Source: Mesorhizobium sp. AR10 (GTDB lineage Bacteria; Pseudomonadota; Alphaproteobacteria; Rhizobiales; Rhizobiaceae). From it: 64,000 bases of DNA. Where the stretch lies: positions 5,000,001 to 5,064,000 of the forward strand of contig NZ_CP080524.1 in NCBI RefSeq assembly GCF_024746795.1, given 5' to 3'. A model generated the notes under the pieces. The model was not told the DNA's origin. It made no database searches and worked only from the letters and a program-made list of their open reading frames with translations. The position numbers and the translations under genes are program-made. Each line of letters starts with the position of its first letter. The stretch's first letter is position 1. Of this stretch, positions 29,091-36,912 are shown one piece after another.

Positions 29091-29316
29091 CTTCCTACCT
29101 CCCGGCGCCGGTCCGGTCTTGCGACCAGTTGCAGTGCCTTGTCCCGCAGGCCGCGTAAGCCGCTCTCCGCAGTGATCAAAGCTTAGGCGGCAATTGATGC
29201 AGCCGCCACCACGGTCTGTCCACCTGACTGATACTTTTTTGACATTTTTGCGGTCGAGCAACGCGCTTACGAGCACGCAGCAAGCCCGACCGGCTGATCG
29301 ATGCGTCACTCGGCTG

Positions 29317-29342
29317 GAAACTTTTCCGGCGAGACCCTCGTT
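29317..29342 (+). promoter_or_regulatory. EcfG-like promoter of the small exported protein at 29397
   Basis: GAAAC at 29317-29321 (one mismatch to GGAAC), 17-nt spacer, CGTT at 29339-29342. It stands 54 bp before the start, at the same place relative to the conserved leader as the exact site at 42271 before the paralogous gene. Confidence 0.55.
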
Positions 29343-29396
29343 CCTCCCTTCGATCGCAGCTTGGACGATCTTCAATCTCAACGAGAGGAACTGATC

Positions 29397-29672
29397 ATGA
29401 TTATCAGGACACTTTGCATGGGCGCTGTGGCGCTTTCGATGATGAGCGGTGCGGCTCTGGCCGGCGCGCTCGACAACCCGGCCAAGATGACGCCCTTCTT
29501 CACCGACAGCGGCATGAAGACCATGAAGTCGAAGGCCGCGTTCAAGGCCACCTGGACGGCCATGAGCGAGGAGGACCGGACCGACATGTGGAAGGAATGC
29601 AGCGACCAGGTCATCGCCAAGCAGCACAATGATTTCTGCAAGTTGACCAAGCAGCTCGGCGGCGCCAACTAG
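29397..29672 (+). CDS. Small exported protein, paralog of the one at 42347
   Basis: 91 residues with a signal peptide (MIIRTLCMGAVALSMMSGAALAG). The mature 68 residues are charged: LDNPAKMTPFFTDSGMKTMK, then MSEEDRTDMWKECSDQVIAK and FCKLTKQLGGAN, with two cysteines that may form a disulphide. It is about three quarters identical to the protein at 42347, including the last five residues. I do not know a function. An EcfG-like promoter and a shared 22-nt leader segment precede it, and a strong terminator follows, so it is a monocistronic stress gene. Confidence 0.8.
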   Translation: MIIRTLCMGAVALSMMSGAALAGALDNPAKMTPFFTDSGMKTMKSKAAFKATWTAMSEEDRTDMWKECSDQVIAKQHNDFCKLTKQLGGAN

Positions 29673-29694
29673 GTTTCGACAGGATTTCAGCACG

Positions 29695-29724
29695 GAAAAT
29701 GGCGGGCCAAGGCTCGCCATTTTC
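29695..29724 (+). terminator. Rho-independent terminator
   Basis: GAAAATGGCG (29695-29704) pairs perfectly with CGCCATTTTC (29715-29724), and the loop GGCCAAGGCT extends the stem further. A T-rich stretch follows. It ends the transcript of the small exported protein. Confidence 0.85.
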
Positions 29725-30367
29725 TTCTTCCCGGCCAGCGCGATCCCACCGTCGGCAGTCCCGTTTTCGGCACCCGTCGATGGCCGTGCTGGATCGGTCG
29801 CCGCGCGGCCGTCGGTAAATCTCCAACGTCAGCAATCGCGCAAGTCAGTGGGATGACGGCCGCAACGGGCCCAAAACCACCGCCGGAAAAATACACCCAA
29901 AAAAAGTCAAGTTGAAAAGACGCCCGCAAGGAGCTCCGGCCAGCGAAAAACAAATCGATTCAAGAGCCTAGATCGGTGCTGATGCACTGCCATTCCGTAC
30001 GACCCGGAGCCCTTGGAAAGCCCGGAAAACCGCCTTTTCCAAGCTTTTCATGGCGGAGAAGACGCGGGCGCACTGCGTTGGCGCGGGTGCCGGGGGGGCA
30101 CGAAATCGCCGGGCTGACGCCGCGGCAGGCGGCGTTGACAGCGCGTACCACCAATGGATATTCGCAAAGTCACGGGTCACGCCATAACCGTGGCTGTTGG
30201 GGTTGGGGCTGAGGGGTTTCGCAAACAACAGCATTGGCGGCGGCGCCGGACGGGCGGGCACTCGCAAGGGTACCGCCCGCTCTTGGCCTGCCAGCCTTTC
30301 TCCCAGCGGGAGAGTCCAAATGGCGAGTATCTCTCCTGCAACATAGTCGAGACCGGTCACGCGGCGC
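29725..30367. other. 643-nt stretch without a convincing gene
   Basis: Several frames stay open here because of high GC, but none has a ribosome site, normal composition or a family motif. Present are an imperfect hairpin CTTGGAAAG...CTTTTCCAAG at 30012-30043, an A-rich run at 29880-29920 and a GC-rich segment near 30100. The minus-strand transporter gene ends at 30368, so part of this is its 3' region. Confidence 0.6.
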
Positions 30368-32260
30368 TCAGCTTGCGGCCGCGAGCGGCACTTTCTTGCG
30401 GGCCGGCGGCCGGCGGCGCAGGCGGCGTTTGGCGGCGAGCTTGAGTACAACCGGCGGATCGTTGGACAAGGCGCCAAGTGCTGCCTCGACCATGTCGTGC
30501 GCGACGAAATCGGCATTGATGTCGCCGGCAAGCTTGGCGCCCGCCTCCTTGTCGTCGTTGCCGGTTTCGGACCAGAACACGATGCCGACCCGCAGCGCCG
30601 GCTTGGCGCGCTTCAACCGGCGCACCAGAAAGCGGGCGTGCTTGACGGAATCGCGGTTGAGGAAACCGACCACGACGGTGTCGACGGCCTTGAGCTCGAG
30701 CTGGCGAATGTTTGTCGGCTCCAGGTCGGCAAAGCTCGCCTTCGACACGGTCGCGCCCTGGACTTCGAGCACCTGCGCCAGCATGGCGGCGGCAGCATCG
30801 TCGAGTTCGCCGCGCCCACCGGCACACAGCACCGACATGCCGGTGCCATCAGGCAATTCGATGTCGTCCTCGTCCTCGCTATCCTTGCCGTCCCGGGCAG
30901 CCTCTTTTCCGGCATCCGCGTCTCCGGCGACAGCCGGCTCGTCTTCTTCGTCCGCTTCCTCCTGCGCGCTGTCGTCGAGGTTTGCCACCAGCGTCGCCGC
31001 GCTGGCCGCCACCTGCCGCATTTGCTGGTCGTCCATGACGCCACGGACGCGGTCCTGCTCGCCGAGCAGCAACGCTGGAATGGCGACCTTGGCGTAGAAT
31101 TCGACCAGATATTTCTCCTCCAGCATCTCCTCGGCGTGGTCGGTGGCTTCGTCGGGATCGCCGGCCAGCAGCCGCTGGTAGAGCCTGGCATGGGGTTCGA
31201 GCACCGGCTCGTTGCCGAACAACACGTCAAGGAATTCGAACTGCGGCACGTGCCGGCCGAGCACGACCAGGCAGACGGTGAGCGGCGTCGACAGGACCAG
31301 CCCGAGCGGACCCCACAGCCAGGTCCAGAAGATCGCCGCGACGATGATGGCGAGCGGCGACAGCCCCGTCCGCGAGCCGTAGAGCCAGGGTTCGATGACG
31401 TTGCCGGTAAGCATCTCCATCGCCACGAACAGCCCGGCGGTCCACAGCACCAGCGACCAGCCGGGCGCCACGGCCAGCGCCAGGAACAGAGGCAGCAGCG
31501 CGCCAATCACCGGGCCGATATAGGGGACGAAGCGCAGCGCCAGCGCCAGCAATCCCCACAGCAGTGCATTGGGAATGCCCAGGACCCAGAGCCCGATGGT
31601 TATGGGTATGGCGTAGACGATGTTCACCACCAGCTGCATCAGCAGATATTGGCCGACCCGCGTGCCGGCATCCTGAAGCGCCTGGGTGGTTCGATGCAGA
31701 TCGCCATAGCCGACGAGGCGTATGAAGCGATCGCGCAGATCCTCCCGCTCCAGCAGCATGAAGATGACGACGACGATGATCAGCCCGGCCGAGGCCAGCG
31801 GACTGATCATCGGGCCGACCAGGTTCTGCAAAACCTGGAGCGGCCGTTCGCGCGCGACGATCTCGACCGGCACCGGTTGGCGCTTTGGTTGCTCGGCGGT
31901 GGGGGGCGACGGCTCCGGCTGGTCGAATTCCTGGCCGACGCGCTCGATCACCTTGCTCAATCTGGCGATGATCCCGCCCCCTACCCCGGTTTCCTTGAGG
32001 GATCTGACCTTGGTCAGGATGTTTGTCTGGTAGGTCGGGATGTTCTGCGCCAGTTCGCTGACCTGCGAGGCGACTATGAAGGACAACAAAGCGAGTGCCG
32101 CGAATGCGCTGAGCACACTGGCGATGACGGCAAGAATGCGGGGAATGCCTATGCGTTTGAGGGCGGAAACCACAGGGGCAAGCGCGAAGGTAAGCAGCAG
32201 CGCGATGGCGATCGGCAGGAAAACCTCGCGCCCGAAATACAGGGCGGCCACCGCCGCCAC
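30368..32260 (-). CDS. AI-2E family transporter with a long cytoplasmic C-terminal extension
   Basis: 630 residues as read from the GTG at 32260. Residues 1-350 match the AI-2E/PerM family: LPIAIALLLTFALAPVVSALKR, a periplasmic-side region near 60-130, then hydrophobic segments with LLWGLLALALRFVPYIGPVIGALLP and ILVAAIFWTWLWGPLGLVLSTPLTVCLVVLGRHV. From about 360 to 630 there is an extra domain: a helical part (LAGDPDEATDHAEEMLEEKYLVEFY) that recalls a cobalamin-binding cap, a very acidic linker, and a Rossmann-like part (DTVVVGFLNRDSVKHARFLVRRLKRAKPALRVGIVFWSE). The usual N-terminal residues seem to lie in another frame just upstream, so the start is uncertain. Confidence 0.8.
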   Translation of the reverse strand: MAAVAALYFGREVFLPIAIALLLTFALAPVVSALKRIGIPRILAVIASVLSAFAALALLSFIVASQVSELAQNIPTYQTNILTKVRSLKETGVGGGIIARLSKVIERVGQEFDQPEPSPPTAEQPKRQPVPVEIVARERPLQVLQNLVGPMISPLASAGLIIVVVIFMLLEREDLRDRFIRLVGYGDLHRTTQALQDAGTRVGQYLLMQLVVNIVYAIPITIGLWVLGIPNALLWGLLALALRFVPYIGPVIGALLPLFLALAVAPGWSLVLWTAGLFVAMEMLTGNVIEPWLYGSRTGLSPLAIIVAAIFWTWLWGPLGLVLSTPLTVCLVVLGRHVPQFEFLDVLFGNEPVLEPHARLYQRLLAGDPDEATDHAEEMLEEKYLVEFYAKVAIPALLLGEQDRVRGVMDDQQMRQVAASAATLVANLDDSAQEEADEEDEPAVAGDADAGKEAARDGKDSEDEDDIELPDGTGMSVLCAGGRGELDDAAAAMLAQVLEVQGATVSKASFADLEPTNIRQLELKAVDTVVVGFLNRDSVKHARFLVRRLKRAKPALRVGIVFWSETGNDDKEAGAKLAGDINADFVAHDMVEAALGALSNDPPVVLKLAAKRRLRRRPPARKKVPLAAAS

Positions 32261-32492
32261 GACCGGTAGCGACGGTGGGCAATGACATGCGCGGGGCCGT
32301 GGCAGCGGAAAGTATAGTCCCCAGCCCGGGGCCTGGCGGGTGCATGCCGTTTTTACGATTTCCCACTTGCCGTCTCCGCCCCGCCAACCGCCATGATCAG
32401 GTATATTTAGCTGGCGTGCAACTTCCGTACGGGAAGCCCCCTAAGCGAAATATGGCCGTCGTCGCGCGTGCCGCCGACCGTCAATTTGAAAT

Positions 32493-32660
32493 TTAGCGTT
32501 TTCCAGCCAGAATGCGGGCTTCCCGCATGAGCGACGGCCAATTGTGCGCCCCAAGAAGGGCGATCAGCTCGCGGGCCTGCTCTTCGGTGATGCCAGACTC
32601 CTTGACCAAACGGTGAACAAGGCCGTCCATCGCCTGTGGCTTGCCTTGTTCGTCAGTCAT
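32493..32660 (-). CDS. 55-residue protein of a rhizobial small-protein family
   Basis: The reading frame is MTDEQGKPQAMDGLVHRLV, then a helical segment GITEEQARELIALLG and SLMREARILAGKR at the end. It resembles short helical proteins often found near stress regulators in rhizobia, without a known function. The start at 32660 has AAGGGA eight bases upstream. An exact EcfG-type promoter (GGAAC, 17 nt, CGTT) lies immediately upstream, with its -10 about 22 nt before the start. It is divergent from the histidine kinase at 32806. Confidence 0.75.
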   Translation of the reverse strand: MTDEQGKPQAMDGLVHRLVKESGITEEQARELIALLGAHNWPSLMREARILAGKR

Positions 32661-32682
32661 CGAAACAATCCCTTACCGGCGT

Positions 32683-32708
32683 AACGCAACTCGCGGTTAC
32701 CTGGTTCC
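32683..32708 (-). promoter_or_regulatory. EcfG-type promoter, exact consensus
   Basis: On the minus strand: GGAAC (32708-32704), 17-nt spacer, CGTT (32686-32683) followed by A. It drives the 55-residue gene at 32493. Confidence 0.75.
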
Positions 32709-32805
32709 TCAATGTCCGGATCGATTCAATTCGCGACACAGGCCCGGCAACGGTATATTGTAAAGCCTGAACGGAGGCAGAGCGCCTCCAGATCGGCTTT
32801 GAGCC

Positions 32806-33876
32806 TTGTTCCACCCTATCGCGAATGTCGAGGACGTGCAGACGCTGGCGCAGGCGATCGTCAATACGATCGTCGAGCCCTTCCTCGTGCTCGACGAGCA
32901 GTTTCATGTGCTGGCGGCCAGCCGCTCCTTCTACCAAACCTTCAAGGTCGACCCCGAGCAGACACACGGCGCCCTGCTCTATGCGCTGGGCGACGGCCAA
33001 TGGGACATCCCGGCGCTGCGCCTGCTCCTGGAGACGATCATCCCCGAAAAGACCGCCATGGACGGTTTCGAGGTCGAGCATGATTTCCCCAACATCGGTC
33101 CGCGCACGATGCTGCTCAACGCCCGCAAGGTGCTCTACGACCACAGCTCGGCCATCACCATCCTGCTCGCCTTCAACGACATCACGGCCCGCCGTACGAT
33201 CGAGAAGGAGAAGGAAGAGCTTCTCGCCCGCACCGAAGACCTGCTGCGGCAGAAGGATGTGCTGCTGCGCGAGATGGAACACCGGGTTGCCAACAGCCTG
33301 CAGATCATCGCCAGCATCCTGTTGCTGAAGGCCCGCTCCGTCACCTCGGAGGAAACCCGCCAGCACCTCAGGGATGCCCACCAGCGGGTGCTGTCGGTGG
33401 CCGAAGTGCAGCGCCATCTTCACACGGAGGCCGGTCTCGAAGAGATCGACGTCGTGTCCTACCTGTCGAAACTGTGCAGCAGCCTGGCCTCCTCGATGGT
33501 CGGCGAAGACCAGCCGATCGCCGTCAACGTCACGGCGCAAGGCGACAGGATAGACTCGCAAAAGGCGGTGAGCCTCGGCCTGATCGTCACCGAGCTCGTT
33601 CTCAACGCGATCAAATATGCCTTCCCGATGGAGAAGGCCAAGGCGCTGATCCAGGTGACCTACGAAACCGAGGGCAGCGACTGGAAGCTGACGGTATCGG
33701 ACAACGGCGCCGGCAAGACCTCCGGCGAGGTGCCGAGCGTGGGCCTGGGAACAGCCATCGTCGAGGCGCTGGTCAAGCAGCTGGAGGCCAAGATCGAGGT
33801 CATCAGCGACAAGAACGGCACCAGCGTGTCGGTGACCAGGGCGACGTTCACCTCGCGCGTGCCGCGGGCGGCATAG
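32806..33876 (+). CDS. PAS-containing HisKA_2 sensor histidine kinase
   Basis: 356 residues, soluble. Residues 10-135 form a PAS-like sensor (VEPFLVLDEQFHVLAASRSFYQTFKV, AITILLAFNDITARR). A short coiled region (KEKEELLARTEDLLRQKDVLL) leads to the HisKA_2 dimerisation box MEHRVANSLQIIASIL with the phospho-His near residue 163. The ATPase part has the N box LIVTELVLNAIKYAFP and a G box VGLGTAIVEALVKQLE. The start is a TTG at 32806 without a good ribosome site. Kinases of this kind often feed the PhyR/EcfG general stress pathway; that link is inference. Confidence 0.87.
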   Translation: MFHPIANVEDVQTLAQAIVNTIVEPFLVLDEQFHVLAASRSFYQTFKVDPEQTHGALLYALGDGQWDIPALRLLLETIIPEKTAMDGFEVEHDFPNIGPRTMLLNARKVLYDHSSAITILLAFNDITARRTIEKEKEELLARTEDLLRQKDVLLREMEHRVANSLQIIASILLLKARSVTSEETRQHLRDAHQRVLSVAEVQRHLHTEAGLEEIDVVSYLSKLCSSLASSMVGEDQPIAVNVTAQGDRIDSQKAVSLGLIVTELVLNAIKYAFPMEKAKALIQVTYETEGSDWKLTVSDNGAGKTSGEVPSVGLGTAIVEALVKQLEAKIEVISDKNGTSVSVTRATFTSRVPRAA

Positions 33877-33891
33877 CCTGATCCATCAGGC
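33876..33891. terminator. Short perfect hairpin after the kinase gene
   Basis: GCCTGAT-cc-ATCAGGC begins at the last base of the kinase stop codon. It is a 7-bp stem with a two-base turn and no T run, so it is a weak terminator candidate or a processing hairpin. Confidence 0.35.
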
Positions 33892-33960
33892 TCACCGGCG
33901 CTTATATTAGAAATCGGTGAATAACCGCCTCAGGCTGCCGATCCGTCCTTGCAGACAGCA

Positions 33961-33998
33961 GCCCACCTGATAGCGTCGCTCGGGGCTTTCAGGTGGGC
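33961..33998 (+). promoter_or_regulatory. Hairpin burying the ribosome site of the gene at 34002
   Basis: GCCCACCTGA (33961-33970) pairs perfectly with TCAGGTGGGC (33989-33998). The right arm contains the AGGTGG that serves as Shine-Dalgarno for the ATG at 34002. The 18-nt loop holds a small AGCG/CGCT stem. Translation should need opening of this structure. Confidence 0.6.
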
Positions 33999-34001
33999 GA
34001 A

Positions 34002-34403
34002 ATGCTAAACCGGACCGTAGTTTCCACCAATTCGCGGCACTTCAACTTCCTTATTCCTGACGAAGTCATAGGCGCTGTACAGGGGTATATCGACCGTTGC
34101 GCTCCCGGACGCATCATTTCAACTTTTGCGGCAGCGCAGTCAGTGCGGGATGAAGTTCCCGATTGCGAGCTATCAGACGACCAGATCGAGCGGTACACCG
34201 TGCTGTGCGCAGTCGACCAGGGACTGGCGGTGCATTTCGATCGGGAAGGACGCCCGCTGGATCCTTATTCAAGTCTGAGCAGAAGCCACTGGCACCTCGT
34301 GCCGAGCTGGAAAACGCGTCCGCAATGGGGCGCACGGCGACCGAAGAATTCCAATTTGTGCCTTAGCCCGGAACGCGAGCCTGACGTAAGTCCAATCGCA
34401 TGA
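34002..34403 (+). CDS. Hypothetical protein with occluded ribosome site
   Basis: 133 residues starting MLNRTVVSTNSRHFNFLIPDEV at the ATG 34002; a GTG at 33993 lies inside the hairpin arm. The first 90 residues are well ordered (VIGAVQGYIDRCAPGRIISTFAAAQSVRDEVPDCELSDDQIERYTVLCAVDQGLAVHFD) and look like a helical domain. The last 40 residues are rich in Arg, Ser and Pro and may be the result of a late frameshift or a poorly conserved tail. The family is not recognised. The gene follows the histidine kinase on the same strand after 125 nt. Confidence 0.6.
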   Translation: MLNRTVVSTNSRHFNFLIPDEVIGAVQGYIDRCAPGRIISTFAAAQSVRDEVPDCELSDDQIERYTVLCAVDQGLAVHFDREGRPLDPYSSLSRSHWHLVPSWKTRPQWGARRPKNSNLCLSPEREPDVSPIA

Positions 34404-34678
34404 AGAGCCACCTACCATGCTTACGCCAAGCTGGTGGATTGATCGGGCTCAGCTAACGGCCCCTCGTATCACTGACTTGACGTCAGCGCCGCGTGTACGG
34501 CAAGCGCACGGACTAGAAATGCTTCGGCCTTAAAGGCTCCTATGGCGGAGCCATTGTTGGCTGCCGCACCGACGATTCTTTGGATGGTCCGACGCCATTT
34601 TGACTCCGGGACACAACGGCGTACTGTCGTGCCATCACAGATTGGCTAGCAAAGCAGCTCAAGCTTTCCGCCCCCAAG
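34404..34678. other. 275-nt stretch with no feature seen
   Basis: Between the hypothetical gene ending at 34403 and the short frame at 34679 I see no ribosome site, promoter consensus or strong hairpin. The base composition is less GC-rich than that of the neighbouring operons. Confidence 0.5.
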
Positions 34679-34894
34679 ATGGGAGTAAGGCTTGTGTCGC
34701 ATAGATTGATTGAGCCTGCCACATGGTATGAGGACCCGGGCGGCATTGGTGTTCCGTTCGACACGTTCGCGGATGCTGTGCGCCACGCGGTAAGCATCCC
34801 AGCTACCGACCGGCCTCGACGCGCCAGCATCGTCACCAAGTCCGGTTCGACCTATGGATGGGACGCAATAGAGAGCATGTCCCATCTTCTGTAG
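34679..34894 (+). CDS. Short hypothetical protein
   Basis: A 71-residue frame beginning MGVRLVSHRLIEPATWYEDP, continuing GGIGVPFDTFADAVRHAVS and ending STYGWDAIESMSHLL. The composition is balanced and protein-like, but no ribosome site is evident before the ATG and no family is recognised. It is convergent with, and does not overlap, the short frame at 34897. It may be a real small gene of the islet or chance. Confidence 0.4.
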   Translation: MGVRLVSHRLIEPATWYEDPGGIGVPFDTFADAVRHAVSIPATDRPRRASIVTKSGSTYGWDAIESMSHLL

Positions 34895-34896
34895 CG

Positions 34897-35073
34897 CTAC
34901 CTCTGCACCGGCCCTGTTCCGTTCCATCCAATGAACGGCGCATCCTTGCCGGTGATGTCCTTAGTCGACTTTAGCAGGGCTTCGTGCGTCGAATGGAGCG
35001 CTCGGAAATGATCGCAGCCAAGCGATAATTCTCCTTGATCGATGAATGTGTCGACCAAGAGCGAAGCAGCCAT
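34897..35073 (-). CDS. Short hypothetical protein
   Basis: A 58-residue frame from the ATG at 35073: MAASLLVDTFIDQGELSLGCD, then HFRALHSTHEALLKSTKDITG and APFIGWNGTGPVQR. AGGAA stands about eleven bases upstream. The sequence is protein-like with a likely helix in the middle. No family or function is recognised. Confidence 0.45.
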   Translation of the reverse strand: MAASLLVDTFIDQGELSLGCDHFRALHSTHEALLKSTKDITGKDAPFIGWNGTGPVQR

Positions 35074-35160
35074 GCTTGATCCGTTCCTGGAATAAGAATG
35101 CTTGCGGGTTAAGACAGGCACAACTCACCCGCGCCCAGAAGCGAATTGGCGGCTTCGGAT

Positions 35161-35185
35161 GGAACCAACTCTTCGCTGCTGTGTT
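35161..35185 (+). promoter_or_regulatory. EcfG-like promoter before a candidate small RNA
   Basis: GGAAC at 35161-35165, 16-nt spacer, TGTT at 35182-35185 (one mismatch in the -10). No reading frame starts within the next 80 nt, and a terminator follows. Confidence 0.5.
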
Positions 35186-35192
35186 ATTTGAC

Positions 35193-35264
35193 ATACCGAA
35201 CCCCCGAGCGTTCGGTCTCAAAGAGCCCGCTTCCCAATCCCCCCTCCGGAATGCGGGCTTTTTT
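35193..35264 (+). ncRNA. Candidate stress-induced small RNA with C-rich loops
   Basis: The segment between the EcfG-like promoter and a strong terminator is about 72 nt and has no open frame. It folds into a first hairpin CCGAAC-ccccgagc-GTTCGG (35196-35215) and a second, the terminator stem AGCCCGC/GCGGGCT with a loop containing CCCCCC. Small RNAs of alphaproteobacteria often expose C-rich loops that pair with ribosome binding sites. The 5' end is estimated from the promoter. Confidence 0.5.
35224..35264 (+). terminator. Rho-independent terminator
   Basis: AGCCCGC (35224-35230) pairs with GCGGGCT (35253-35259), followed by a run of T to 35264. No coding gene ends just before it on this strand, which is why the preceding segment is read as a small RNA. 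Confidence 0.75.
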
Positions 35265-35365
35265 GCGCGCCTTCTCGCGAGGAACTCGATGCCTATGGCA
35301 GGGAGCCCCAGGCTCAGCTACGCTATCACTGTGGATTTACGCCAAGGGCGGGATCGATATTCAAC

Positions 35366-36427
35366 ATGTCGGAAATAGTTCGCAAGTCCGAAGAGCAAAA
35401 GGACGCCGAAGCCGAAGTCGAGGGCTTTCACGACGACCTTGGCCCGTTCGTGGTTGCCGCCGAGACGACGCGAATGGCCATGGTTTTCACCGATGCGAAG
35501 GAACCCGGCAACCCGATCATTTTTGCCAATGACGCCTTCCTCGCCCTGACCGGATACGCCAGGGAAGAGGTCCTGGGTCAGCCCTTCAATTTCCTGATGG
35601 CGGACGGTACCGACACCGGGGCGCTGAAACGCATCAAGCTCGAGTTCGAAGCCAATTCGGCGGCGGGTGCGGCGGACACGGAAATCCATTGCAGACGCAA
35701 GGACGGCAGCGGGTTCTGGGCGGGTCTTTTGGCCAATCCTGTCCACGACAAGAGCGGCGCCGTCGTCCAGTATTTTACCTCCTTCGTCGATCTCACCAGA
35801 CACAAGGAGGAGCAGGCGCAATCCAAGATGCTCATCGACGAACTGAACCATCGGGTAAAGAACACGCTTGCAACGGTACAATCGATCGTCTGGCAGGCGT
35901 CGCGCGCCAATTCCGATCCGAAGGTGATCCGCGAAGCCGTCGAGTCCCGGCTGTTTGCGCTTTCCCGGTCGCACAATTTGCTGACCCGTGAAAACTGGCA
36001 CAGCGCCGGGCTGCTCGAAGTGCTGCACGATGCCCTGGAACCGTTCGGCGTCACCGACGGGCGGCAAGAGCGGCTGGTGATTGCAGGTGAGAACATCCGC
36101 CTCTCGACAAAGGCGGCCCTGGCGCTTGGCATCGCGTTCAACGAGCTCGCGACCAACGCGGTGAAATACGGTGCGTTTTCCAACGACAAGGGCTCGATCC
36201 GGATCGACTGGACGATCGAGCCGACGTCGGATGGCCGCCGACTGATCCTGTCCTGGCGAGAGAAGGACGGGCCGCCGGTTACGCCACCGTCGCGAAAAGG
36301 GTTTGGCTCGCGTGTGATCGAGCGCGGCCTGACGTACGAACTCGAAGGCACCGTGCAACTCGACTATCGCCCGGATGGGTTGATCTGCACGATGAACATT
36401 CCGGTACCAGGGGCACGTGATGGATAA
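35366..36427 (+). CDS. HWE-family sensor histidine kinase with a LOV-like PAS domain lacking the photoactive Cys
   Basis: 353 residues, soluble. Residues 25-155 form a PAS/LOV-type domain: AMVFTDAKEPGNPIIFANDAFLALTGYAREEVLGQPFNFLM, then FWAGLLANPVHDKSGAVVQYFTSFVDLTRHK. The position of the flavin-adduct Cys in GxNCRFLQ is occupied by Phe (GQPFNFLM). The H box is LNHRVKNTLATVQSIVWQ, the N box LGIAFNELATNAVKYGAF, and the HWE mark is LSWREKDGPPV followed by GFGSRVIERGL. The stop overlaps the start of the response regulator by 8 nt, so the two form a pair. Confidence 0.9.
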   Translation: MSEIVRKSEEQKDAEAEVEGFHDDLGPFVVAAETTRMAMVFTDAKEPGNPIIFANDAFLALTGYAREEVLGQPFNFLMADGTDTGALKRIKLEFEANSAAGAADTEIHCRRKDGSGFWAGLLANPVHDKSGAVVQYFTSFVDLTRHKEEQAQSKMLIDELNHRVKNTLATVQSIVWQASRANSDPKVIREAVESRLFALSRSHNLLTRENWHSAGLLEVLHDALEPFGVTDGRQERLVIAGENIRLSTKAALALGIAFNELATNAVKYGAFSNDKGSIRIDWTIEPTSDGRRLILSWREKDGPPVTPPSRKGFGSRVIERGLTYELEGTVQLDYRPDGLICTMNIPVPGARDG

Positions 36428-36785
36428 ACTCCTGTCCGGCCGGCGCTTCCTCGTGGTCGAGGATGAGATCCTGGTCCTGATGATGATCGAGGACATGCTG
36501 GGCGATCTTGGCTGCGAGTCCGTCACCTCAGCCGCCACCATCGGACAGGCGATCGCCCTGATCGAAGCACAGATTTTCGATGCCGCCATGCTGGACATGA
36601 ATCTGGACGGCGCCGACAGCAATACCGTGGCCGATGCGCTCGCCGAGCGCGGTGTGCCCTTCATCTACTCGACCGGCAACAGCAGTCGCGACATGCGCGA
36701 AGGCTTCAGCAACCGTGCCGTGCTTCGCAAACCGTTCAGCTTTGATGAACTGGCCACCAAGCTTGAGCGCCTTCTCTCTCCCTGA
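36420..36785 (+). CDS. Single-domain response regulator
   Basis: 121 residues, a receiver domain only. The acidic pair is VVEDE near residue 15, the phospho-Asp is in DAAMLDMNLDG (about 58), the switch Ser/Thr in IYSTGNSS (about 84) and the Lys in VLRKPFSFDEL (about 105). It has no output domain, so it acts by protein contact or as a phosphate sink. It overlaps the kinase gene and should be phosphorylated by it. The ATG at 36420 is chosen; a GTG three bases earlier is possible. Confidence 0.92.
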   Translation: MDKLLSGRRFLVVEDEILVLMMIEDMLGDLGCESVTSAATIGQAIALIEAQIFDAAMLDMNLDGADSNTVADALAERGVPFIYSTGNSSRDMREGFSNRAVLRKPFSFDELATKLERLLSP

Positions 36786-36822
36786 TCGAGCACGCGCGCA
36801 TCCCTTCGAGGCGGAGCGTTCC

Positions 36823-36848
36823 GGAACCTTCGCCCGTCGCCGAAGGTT
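36823..36848 (+). promoter_or_regulatory. EcfG-like promoter
   Basis: GGAAC at 36823-36827, 17-nt spacer, GGTT at 36845-36848 (one mismatch to CGTT). It lies 64 bp before the small gene at 36913. Confidence 0.45.
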
Positions 36849-36912
36849 GATATGCCAGACAGGACGGACGGAGGCCGAAGCCGAGCCAGACGATTCGTCA
36901 TGCGAGGCACAA

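Noticed and set aside
29968..30531. 187-codon minus-strand frame between the exported protein and the transporter
   Set aside because: Composition is Pro/Arg/Ser-rich without motif, it overlaps the end of the transporter gene in another frame, and no ribosome site is present.
31227..32387. Long minus-strand frame overlapping the AI-2E gene
   Set aside because: Shadow frame of the transporter. Only its first residues (MSLPTVAT) are of interest, as a possible frameshifted N-terminus.
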